Shown in pieces: positions 15,416 through 24,833 of a DNA stretch of 45,909 bases (position 1 is the stretch's first letter; each line of letters opens with the position of its first letter). The position numbers and the translations under genes are program-made. Location: the NCBI RefSeq assembly GCF_000224145.3, contig NW_004190375.2, forward strand, positions 1-45,909, given 5' to 3'. The notes under the pieces were generated by a model. It did not search any database and was not told the DNA's origin. It worked only from the letters and a program-made list of their open reading frames with translations. This stretch comes from Ciona intestinalis (lineage: Eukaryota; Chordata; Ascidiacea; Phlebobranchia; Cionidae).

Positions 15416-16881
15416 TTATCTCTTCACCCCTCCTTTCAACGCGCCATACAAAACCATGGTAAATATGACGATGATAAAGAAATATGAACTTAACATTAAG
15501 TGGTTGTGGACAACAGTTTTCTGATCCTGGAAAAGAATTAAAGTTTGTGCAATCATTGGGGAGAACCAGTGAAAGTGAATTATGTAACATCCTCACTTGA
15601 CTATATTGGTGCAATGAATTAATGTAACTTACTTACCCTCGCATGGCGGGGCAACAACAGTTATTATATCACAGGTGATTTGTTTACAAGTTACCATGTA
15701 TGTAACTTTATAGTTTAGTGTCTTGCCCAAGGACACTTACGCCCACAATGATGGCAGAACCTGCACTCTCAGGGATCGAGACGCGCTAACCAATGCACCT
15801 TAGAGATACCAACACTATTATGATTATAACGTAACCATAGACTCCTTACCATTGAAACCATAAAATACAACTTTTCATCTTCCTTATGCAATGTGTTTAA
15901 CAAGAATGAACAGTTTTGTGGTTGATTCAAGAAACTAATGAGTCGCCCTCCCTCCCCACTATGGGTGTTGTTACATGTAAGTGGGTGCCTGGATGGTTGT
16001 GATGTCATAATCAAACAATAGTGACTTTTAGTTATTGTAAGTTTGTCGCTCATATAGAACACAATACTAACCTTTGATTAGGGAAACTCCCCACGGGGCC
16101 TGCAATGGTCACACATGCTGGGACAACTTTCGTACAAGGGTATTCCCCCCTACATAGTTTATGCAGGTCAACAGTTGGTTGAAATGAAACAGAAATATTT
16201 TTCAAACTGAATCCATCTAAAAAAAAATTATTTCTGTTACTTCTGCTACCGGGCATAAATGTAAATTAATCTTTTAGCGGCTTATTTGGTATAAAAACTC
16301 GATATCATTATTTCGCGATTCAGTATTGCGTTGCAACAGCATAACCAATGAGCCATCGCAAGATTATTAAAAATATTTAAACTTATGTTTGTTCGTCACC
16401 TCCTAAACCAAGGCTTGTTCCATTCATTACTGAAAACATATGAGTAATAGCGGGGAATTGCTGCGTCATCGACACTACAGTCATCATCGGGATAGAAATA
16501 TTATAACTTTCAACTTCAGCTCGGGAAGAATTTTCGCCCCATTTCGAACAAAAATTAATTTTTGATAAATTGTCCAAGTAGGTGTTCCAATCCTGAAACA
16601 TGGATTTATTTTTAACGTGTTAAACACATGGGTGGTCACTAAACAAACAACAATCTAACCAATGAATCTTGGCTCCGGTTATTGTTAACTTACTATAATG
16701 AGTTTAATAGTTTGTAACTTACCAAATAAACGTTAGGGTCTCGAATTTCATTGAATCTAATGTAATATGCAAATGATATAAACGCAACTGTTATCATTCC
16801 AATACAGAACACAAACACAACCAGCGGGGGGCGTGTGGATAAACACGACCTCACATTTTCAACAGCTTTGCAAAACACCAT
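15416..16881 (-). CDS. TMEM248: TMEM248-like two-pass membrane protein, 5 exons
   Basis: Function poorly known. Exons in order 16881-16723, 16592-16400, 16216-16072, 15988-15850 and 15526-15416; 747 nt, 248 aa (human 314). The N-terminal helix follows STRPPLVVFVFCIGMITVAF, matching SSRPPLVVF of TMEM248. The luminal part has VYLDWNTYLDNLSKINFC and conserved cysteines (CRGEYPCTKVVPACVTIAG). The C-terminal exon reads NHLMLSSYFFIIVIFTMVLY then GALKGGVKR, matching the second helix. All five junctions are in phase. Minus-strand AATAAA (TTTATT at 15291-15296) lies just beyond the UBAC1 stop, so the two 3' UTRs probably overlap. Confidence 0.92.
15620..15800. repeat. Dispersed-repeat fragments in TMEM248 intron
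   Basis: Bases 15630-15710 match the dispersed element CTCGCATGGCGGGGCAAC ... ACAAGTTACCA...GTATGTAAC. Bases 15715-15800 match a tRNA-SINE-like repeat (GTGTCTTGCCCAAGGACAC ... GGGATCGAGACGCGCTAACC). Both recur in the window. Confidence 0.7.
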
Positions 16882-17979
16882 CTTTATCGATGGGAAAATA
16901 TTAACATTCTGCCAAAATTGGTGATATTCACAGTGTTACCAATATATTTTTCGTAAAATTAATAAGTAACTTTAATCCACAGAAATAAAAAAAGAATAGA
17001 ACGCGCATCTTCTCGCGGGTCTTTCCCGTTTACCATTGTAGTCAATGGAATCGATGACGTTATATGCAGTTTTTCTTCGTTTTGTGACTTAATTTAAAAT
17101 TATAAAGTCAAAAATGGTCTTCATTGTAAAAGATAGGGTCTTCATTGTAAAAGATAGGCATATTAGTTTTAAGAGGTTTTAGCTGTTTATTCTAAAAACT
17201 ACACTAACTATTCAAGTTTATTAGGTCAGTCTAGTTTATTCGGTAGGTTAGGGTTAGGGGTTATAACACAGGTGTTCTGTTTCATACACCTCGTGCCCGC
17301 TTACAAGTTACCACGTATATGTAACTTATTTATCCTCGCATGGCGGGGCAACGACAGTCGTTATAACACGGATGTTCCGTTTCATACACCTCGTGCCCGC
17401 TTACAAGTTACCATGTATGTAACTTATTTATCATTGCATGGCGTGGCACCAACAGTCGTTATAACACGGGTGTTCTGTTTCATACACCTCGTGCCCGCTT
17501 ACAAGTTACCACGTATGTAATTTATTTATCCTAACACGGGTGTTCTGATTAAACACGTATGTTTTGTTTCAAACACCTTGTGCCTGCTTCTGAGTTACCA
17601 CATATGTAATTTAGTGGGTGGCTGTTTGTGTTTATGGCTGATAATTTAGACAACCCATTAGTGACTATACTGAGCTGGAGCAATTGCCATTAAGTGCTGT
17701 CTTGCCCAAGAACCATACGCCCACAATGGTAGCAGTTCCGAACTCGGAACCACCGGGCTAAACCACTGTGCCACGACAACGGGCATCATATAAAAACAAA
17801 GAATAAGAGGTTTCGTTTGCATCAAGGGAAGCGAAACCAGGATGAATCATATTTACTTTATTGTTTCTATAAAAGTCCCAACATCCTGTGATTCAGACTG
17901 TTGTTGCTTGAAGAAAGCTTGTTTGGTTTAAACACAACTGTGGGTGTACAAGCACTTTAATATCAAGGTCTGTATCAAC
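16882..17979. repeat. TMEM248/MARVEL spacer with a ~100-bp tandem element
   Basis: Divergent spacer. From about 17252 to 17535 there are about three copies of a unit (starts near 17261, 17361 and 17459) containing TTATAACACGGGTGTTCTG, CACCTCGTGCCCGCTTACAA and ATTTATCCTCGCATGGCGGG. Single diverged copies occur near 15650, 23300 (inverted), 35600 (inverted), 37000 and 44750. A tRNA-SINE-like fragment (about 17640-17790, with CTTGCCCAAGAACCATACGC and CTAAACCACTGTGCCACGAC) follows. Confidence 0.8.
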
Positions 17980-18696
17980 ATGTCTACGTTCGAAGCTTTA
18001 TGTGGGTTTGATTTTAACTTTGTGTCGAGTACATCTGGTATGTTGCGCATGTTTGCGCTGGCAACAAGCGGTGGGGTGTTCGGTATCATATCATCAAACA
18101 AAGCAAGTAAGTCGTATTACATGCGGTTCTAGCTTTACATGTATTGGCGTTGCTTTTCGCATTTTGTGTGTTAATCTGTTTTGTTACTAATTCTTATTCG
18201 AAAGAATAAATAGTATTCCATCTCATAAAAGACTGATTGTTTAAACTTCCAGGGTACAGCGGTAACTCGAGCGCTTACGCCGAATCAGCGGTAACAGAAT
18301 TGATGTTGTGGGTATCGGTAACAACATGGGTGTTCACATTGATATCGTTCCTCGTTCAATGTTATGGAAAACAATTCCTGAACAAAACTGCGGAGATCGT
18401 GATGCACTCCACTTTTGCTCTGGCTTACCTAACATCAACAATATTGTGGGCCGTATATTTGGTGCGTGGCATATTATATATATACTTACTATATTATTAC
18501 AATATAAGTTGTTCATACACCATAGACATGGGGTTCGTCCGCATACGGGTCTCCGACGTCGTATTATCCATCCTTTCAAGTAGGGCGGGTGTTTCAGAAC
18601 GGCGACCACGCTTTCATCGTTGTGTTGGCTGCAGCTTCAACTTCAACATACGTCACTCAAGCTATTATGTCCATGATTGCCAAGTGTCACGTGTAG
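17980..18696 (+). CDS. MARVEL-domain-type four-TM protein, 3 exons
   Basis: Exons 17980-18106, 18253-18461 and 18598-18696; 435 nt, 144 aa. Four hydrophobic segments are visible: FALATSGGVFGIISS, LMLWVSVTTWVFTLISFLVQ, HSTFALAYLTSTILWAVYL and FIVVLAAASTSTYVTQAIMS. The order and the extracellular A-Y-S-G type loop resemble PLP2/CMTM and MAL proteins, which act in membrane trafficking and apposition. I cannot assign it to one subfamily. The last acceptor was chosen as GTGTTTCAG before 18598 because it alone keeps phase and restores the fourth helix. AATAAA lies at 18946-18951. Confidence 0.75.
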
Positions 18697-19244
18697 CTTG
18701 TTGGACGTGTACATATAAAGTTACTGTTTGTAAACTTCTTAATTCTTAACAAAGTTAACTTTCTTATACATGGTTGCGACCTTGAATTTTTGACGTTATT
18801 AACTTAATTAGATCACCATCGAGCTAAAGACACCACCATAAACCCAACATTGCCGCATAAAACACCGACACCGCCTTGCTCTATGATCGTGTATTTATAA
18901 TGATAGTAACAACAAAGTTTTATTTAATCTGTAACCGAGAGAAATAATAAACGACAAAAACTGAATTGTATTCTTTACAAATATAGATAGTATATTGTCC
19001 TTTATTAGTGTATCCCTAAATTTCGTGTGGTATATTAATATAAACTGCATACCGATTAAAACGTTAAGACGGTTCCAACATTCATCTGTGAGTTGTGACG
19101 TTACAATCTGCAGTATGTTATGTGTAGTGACGTTTACAATATATCTGTGACGTGATGCCTTGTCATAATGCGCATTATGTTTTGGTGTATAACGTTGTAA
19201 ATCTATATTGGAAATGTCTAAGAAATTGATCAGTCTCGTTTAAA
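18697..19244. other. Spacer, 3' flank of MARVEL gene
   Basis: AT-rich; nothing beyond the poly(A) signal and a few TGACGTTA-like sites was recognised. Confidence 0.5.
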
Positions 19245-19691
19245 ATGACAGGCGGCGGTTATATGTTAAGCCTTGATGCACGACACGATTGCCGACTGCT
19301 TGGCAGGGATAGAGGGGCTTTCGTGTGCTGCAAACTTAAGTTGATGTTCGAAACTGGGACGATGGAAGTGACGCACCGATTCCAACGGGATGTGACGTCA
19401 TTCTCCCGGTTGTTGGATTATTGTTACGAAGATGAATGTTGTTTGTTGTTGTTTAACTATAGTTTCTTGCACCGTGGGAGCATAAAAAGACGGTTGGTGT
19501 TATTTATGTGGTCGCCACACGAATACAGCGATCGTATAAAGACGGAATACTGGAACGCTATACCAGCAATACTCCGTTACGTCACACCGTTTATTATCAT
19601 CAAACACGGCGATATTGAGATGTGTGACGAAGGAATTGTCCGCAAGTTACGCGAAGAGGTCGACAACAATGAACAACATTTCATGAATTAA
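19245..19691 (+). CDS. Divergent ADF/cofilin- or GMF-fold protein, intronless
   Basis: A 148-aa single-exon ORF. The C-terminal half fits an ADF-homology domain: acidic/Cys turn DYCYEDECCLLLFNYSF, then RRLVLFMWSPHEYSDRIKTE corresponding to the F-x-W-S/A-P...K-M-Y actin-binding strand/helix of cofilin and GMF, then a C-terminal helix EGIVRKLREEV. The N-terminal half is short and cysteine-rich and lacks the usual cofilin start (M-A-S-G-V). Role in actin dynamics is inference from fold. It may be a lineage-specific duplicate. AATAAA lies at 19864-19869. Confidence 0.55.
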   Translation: MTGGGYMLSLDARHDCRLLGRDRGAFVCCKLKLMFETGTMEVTHRFQRDVTSFSRLLDYCYEDECCLLLFNYSFLHRGSIKRRLVLFMWSPHEYSDRIKTEYWNAIPAILRYVTPFIIIKHGDIEMCDEGIVRKLREEVDNNEQHFMN

Positions 19692-20535
19692 CTGGAAGTT
19701 ATTTGATTGGCAGGTGTCTTATTATGTGACCAACGTCACCAATTTTAATAATGGTTTGTTTATTACGTATATTTACATCGTTGTTTCGTATCGGAAATTG
19801 TTTTATCTGCTGCGCAACAACCATTGCATAACAATAATAATATGATGTATATTAAACGCCACAAATAAAATTCTTCGGTTGTGTTCAGTCTTATTATTTT
19901 TTGTTAAAGTTTAATATTCGCGACGGTTTTATTATTTCTTTTTTGCGGATTTTTTAAACAGTAGCCAAGTCTACTTTAAACAGTAGCGCTTTTAAAATAT
20001 GTAATTTTTTCCCTCTAAACCGCGAAAGTGCATTTTGATTACAAAAGCTCTGTCACCCACCGATAAAGGTGAAGGCCACGTAATATGTGTTTGTGGCTTG
20101 GTGTCACAAACAGCTATACCGTGGGCTCCGTAATGGTGGCGACTATGACGTCATAGACGCGCGACAATGGATAACAAGACTCTTTGTTTTACAATCCGTT
20201 TCCTAACTTGGTCTATACTAACTTTGGTTTAAACAAGACTGCTGTTCTGCAACCATCACGTGATGTATGATGTTATAAAGAAGATGTTTGTGACGTAACA
20301 ATATTTGTGGAATTCTGGGTTTCTGAACCCACCATCAGGGGCGAAACATAAAATAAACAAAATATAACGTAATTATATCGGGAATGTTACAATACCTAAT
20401 ACATATACACGATAACTTGGCCTGAAACCAAGGCGTGGTTGTCGAGTTACTTTTGTTTTCATTTTATGGTTTACTCGCGTGAAACGTTTTCTGTGCTAAT
20501 TTTGACGATAATATATATATATATGACGTAATAAG
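19692..20535. other. Spacer between ADF-like and Ig-receptor genes
   Basis: Tail-to-tail spacer. It contains dispersed TGACGTCA-like sites (exact TGACGTCA near 20147) and an (AT)n tract at about 20510-20522. No coding signal seen. Confidence 0.5.
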
Positions 20536-22552
20536 TCAAAAGTTCTCGTAAGTAAATTGCGTTTCATCTTGATTGGTCCGGCTGGGAGCAGGCGGTGTAG
20601 TGGCTTGGTGTCGTTGGCCGTCATCGAATGCTACGTAATCATGCTCATTGATGCGTATCGGCTGCAGATAACCATCTTCGTCTACGTCATCATTACCTAC
20701 GTCATCATTCATGTACGTCACTTCCGAGTCGAACTTTGATTGGTCGATGGTTTCACGCTTCAATGACTTCAATGATTGCTTCTTCGAACGTGGGGGGACA
20801 GGAAGGAACACGTCATCACTGTAAACGTCATCAATACGTCATCATTACGTCATAGTTACGCACCCAAACTCACCCAACACCCGTCGACTCAGCGACGTCT
20901 ATATTCAAGCCGACCAACGACGCGCCATCTGTAGATAAATGTTACTTGGGTTAACTATACGGTTCAGTGACGACCAAGGAATTGGTGGCAGCATTGAGCC
21001 TCGAACCGGTACCCACTAGGTCACAACTTACTTGAACTACTTGACCTAATGCGACACCTTGGTTTGGATCCATAGAAACAACATAAAACAACCATCACCA
21101 CTAACACTACGCATAAACAGGATATGACGATTATGATCACGTGGTTCTCGTTGACGCCCTCATCTTTATTTGATGGGTTTAAAATGACCACGGTTGAAAC
21201 TACGTGGTGTGACGTATGTATGACGACACTATAGTTGCCCACGTCATTGATGGACAACTGTGACGTAACAATACAGATTAAACCTCGATACCGCGATATA
21301 CATCATACATACTAACCTGCGGAAAATGCATAACTATGTCTTGTCTGTTCCTGCCGGTATGACGTAGGTAAAAGTGGGTGAAATTAAGACCTGTGATTGG
21401 ATGGCCCGGTAATTATCCTGCATGTATTATTAAAACAACAAACAAAAACACATTAGCGCTGAACAACGCTGGGTGTAGATATATTACGTCATCACCTTGT
21501 TTTTGAATACGAACGTTCCGTCTTCTCATGTTGGCTGGGTGGGAGAACACTGGGATATCTATGGCGTTCATTCGACCAATCATAACGTTGAACTTGATCA
21601 CGTGACGAAGGAATAATGGCGGGACTTCACATAAACACGATGGTTATTTACCTCTTCCAATTATTAAAGATTATATTAAATAAAACAGCGAAGACGAGGA
21701 AATTAACAGCAAAACGCCAGTCGTTAAAACACGCTATTGGTAAAAATTAAAAAAGTAAAGTGTCAAATAAAAGTGTGATTGCTAAACTACGTCACCAACA
21801 CGTTACAGCATGAAACACACGATCACATTCAACGTCATAATCACACACATTCAACGTCATAATCACACACATTTCACCAACAATGTCGTTCTATCCTCGT
21901 GCGTAGAACCGTTGTATAAATGTTGTTTACACGAAACCACTTTATAATCCGCCGATGGCTTCAACTTCGCTTTAAACCACGCAACCTATGACGTAACAAT
22001 ATAACTCATTGAAACAGTCAATATAATCATTGAAAACAATTTACCTCTCGACCCTCGATTACTTGCGCCATGAACTTCATCGAAACTTTTTCGACTTTCC
22101 GCTCATCCATGTTAAAACACGTCATCAAGGTTTCGTTGCCAACCGACGTTTCTCCTAACCTTTGTGACGTCACATCCACCCAATTACCTACAACAATTCA
22201 TTTTTGTTATGTCATACCTCTGCCACCTAGCGGTACTTACCTGACCAACAACAAGAGTGATCCAGCCGTGACTTTGTGGGTGAAACTAAAACTCCTCTGT
22301 TTTGGCGAACAAAGATTTTTCTCTCACAACTTACTGGCCGCTGGGAGGCGCAATCAAGGGTGACGTTTCTGCCCCCTAATGAATTTAGTAAAAATAGCAT
22401 AAAAAAGAAACCACCGTCGTTGCCCCCCCACGCGAAGATTTACATTCACTCATGTAATTGCAATGCTGACGTCATGTAAACTTACCTTTCGTGACGTCAC
22501 ATCCAGTTAAAATAACAAAGAACAATAAACAATTAAAAATAACTTCGAACAT
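20536..22552 (-). CDS. Ig-like single-pass receptor with tyrosine-motif tail
   Basis: Exons in order 22552-22486, 22322-22241, 22159-22045, 21985-21878, 21592-21496, 21390-21317, 21257-21032, 20928-20874, 20818-20536; 1107 nt, 368 aa, phases consistent. Signal peptide MFEVIFNCLLFFVILTGC. Ig-like features: NETLMTCFNMDERK, YKVVSCKQHLYNGS, and the D-x-G-x-Y turn in LSINDVGNYSVVIH. Sequons NET, NGS, NFT and NYS are present. The TM helix is HVIIIVISCLCVVLVVMVVL. The tail holds tyrosines in VTYMNDD, DGYLQPI, HDYVAFDD and FTYENF; YMN and YEN fit the pYxN Grb2-SH2 consensus. The ligand is unknown. The exon 2 acceptor (22322) is the weakest call. Confidence 0.7.
20970..21025. repeat. tRNA-SINE-like fragment
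   Basis: GGTGGCAGCATTGAGCCTCG then AACCGGTACCCACTAGGTCA resembles the B-box half of the dispersed tRNA-like repeat seen near 13590, 15770 and 17740. Confidence 0.5.
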
Positions 22553-23394
22553 TGTTGAACAGCTTGCCTTACTGTAACTGTGAAAGTATATTATGACATC
22601 ACAATAGGGAGACAAACCGGATGTCGCCATCTAAACGCTTCGTGCTATGACGTAACAATGAGCCATCACGTGCATTCTCCAACATAATAATTTCACTTTC
22701 TGTAGGTTGACGTAACGTAGATATCCTATTATTACGTCACATTCGTTTGTTGAACAATAAAATGTGATTGTTTACGTAAAATGTGCTTTTATTGAACACT
22801 GTGACATCATTATGAAAGACGTCATATTTCATAATTGATGATGTAATCGAATAATTTGCTGCGTCACCAAGATAACTACACGGGAAGACGGAACACGTGA
22901 CAAAGTAACTAAAGCGTGACGGCAGCTGTGACGTAATAAACTGATTGTTACGAAACAATGAAAATAAAATATGTGACCACGTGGCCATCTTGCCCCCAAG
23001 CTTCATCGTTGTAAAAGTCTCGTAAAAAAAACGAAACAAGAAATTAAAATTGAATAATAACACCATAGTTGGGTTACCCCCCACTATATATTTTGCATAA
23101 ATATTTGTGTACAGGTTTTGTATGGATTGAATTATCTTCGGTTCATCAATCTTCATGTAACTGAAACACAAGTGGATTTATTAATCAACTATTATAGTAA
23201 GTGACCTTGGGAGAGGCGCTTATGTGTTCCAACCCAGTGCCCATACAGAAAAACAATCAGCCACGAAGTGGTAACACGTAAGCGGGCACGAGGTGTATAA
23301 AACACCCGTGTTATAACGATTGTCGTTAAATATATTTCATGCAAGACCTTGAGATTATAGGAATGTTGTTCGACTACGATGTTGTGGAGTATAC
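22553..23394. other. Spacer upstream of the Ig-receptor gene
   Basis: Contains many TGACGTCA-related sites and, at 23255-23335, an inverted copy of the dispersed GGGCACGAGGTGTATAAAAC element. The minus-strand ORF at 22737-23171 lacks family signature. No gene is supported. Confidence 0.5.
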
Positions 23395-24709
23395 CATGGC
23401 CCACTCAATACACGGCCTAGGAATTCACCTAAACTGCTCAGAAAATAAGAAGCCTATTGACGCGAACAATGCCCATTATAATACATTGTTACGTCACGGT
23501 TTTATGAATGGATTTTGCTGTCTGGCTGTAGTTTTTGCATCAAATAACAGTTTATTTATCATTCCCGGTTAAATTACCTTATTTTTCGGGTTATTTTATC
23601 AACATCTTATATTTTTTATAAATGTTTAAGCATGACTGAACAGATAGGAGTTACTTTTAACCACGTGCGGCATACAACTTTTAACCACGTGCGGCATACA
23701 AGTAAGTTTTACCGACAGTTTAGTTTGGCTCAGTCGCTGAGTGAAAATAGTATTTGGCTTAAAACAGAAGATTTTTAAGACAGCCTATGCATATCTAGCA
23801 AAACAACACCGCAGTAACAACAAGTAAGTTAATTGATATGTCCGTTGTGAACTTTTAAAACCGGTCCTTAAAAACAATATAGGATATTGGATAAACACAA
23901 GCATTAGCCTTTGTCTAAAGGTGCTTATGCCTTGATCTGTCCTGCTGCTCATAACCCATTTTCTACTCGAGGTTTTTTTGTTAAAGCAGGACAGAGGCCT
24001 TTCCGTGATGTCCAAAAATGGCTCATACAGCACAGCATAAATTAAGACTGTATAATACAAACAAACTCACGATAGCCTCCCTTCGTACTTAAGTGTTGTG
24101 TTTAACTTTAGACCATTTTCGCTGTTTAAATTTTACCAGTGCTTCCTTCTTGACAGAATTATTTACACATGTCTGTTTGTTGTTAAAGAATATATTATAG
24201 CCAGAAGTACATCCAACTACGGAACACTTATTGACCATGCTTAAATAGCTTGCTTAATAATTCTGGTGGCTTAGAATTTAATCTAAATAAAATTATGAAG
24301 GTGTGCTGCATTATAAAACTTGCCAAATGCCTGTCTACTAAATTAGATATAATCAAAACGTAGGTTTTCCGTGTTGGTGAACTAAATTTGATTGCTCGTC
24401 TCTGTTTATGCTTAATAAACTGATATTTATATACTAATACACCTTTTGCGCTGCTTTATATGTCTGGTATGATTTTAACTATACAAGAAAATATCCCTGC
24501 GACACGTTCTGTGACAAACTGTAAGTTAAAACAACCTAGAACTGGTATTGAACCTACCAACAACTGCTAACTGCATTCAAAATGAAGGAAATCCATTCAT
24601 AAAACCGTGACGTAACAATGTATTATAATGGGCATTATTCGCGTCAATAGGCTTCTTATTTTCTGAGCAGTTTCGGTGTATTCCTAGGCCGTGTATTGAG
24701 TAGGCCATG
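23395..24709. mobile_element. 1.3-kb element with 121-bp terminal inverted repeats
   Basis: Left arm 23395-23515 and right arm 24589-24709 are near-perfect inverted copies (about four to five mismatches), both starting CATGGCC(C/T)ACTCAATACA at the outer ends and ending at AATGGATTT. The 1.07-kb interior is AT-rich with no transposase ORF; it contains a 25-bp direct duplication (AACTTTTAACCACGTGCGGC, about 23655-23702). The apparent ORFs at both ends are the same arm read outward to inward. This fits a non-autonomous DNA transposon; I see no clear target-site duplication. Confidence 0.8.
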
Positions 24710-24833
24710 TCAATACATACGTAGGCACCCTGGGTGTTGGGGTAATGAACCAACTCTGGTATAAACCCCCCAGCCCCTCTTACAAGAACCTCACCAATAT
24801 ACGGTGACTCGACAGCGAGCATGGGGACTTACT

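Noticed and set aside
17640..17790. tRNA gene
   Set aside because: Only a B-box-like half is recognisable, and the sequence recurs as a dispersed SINE-like repeat without a full cloverleaf.
22737..23171. 144-aa minus-strand ORF
   Set aside because: No domain, low-complexity hydrophobic stretches and several TGACGTCA-like sites inside; likely chance.
23339..24822. Two ORFs sharing NCSENKKPIDANNAHYNTLL
   Set aside because: They are the two inverted arms of one element read inward, not a duplicated gene.
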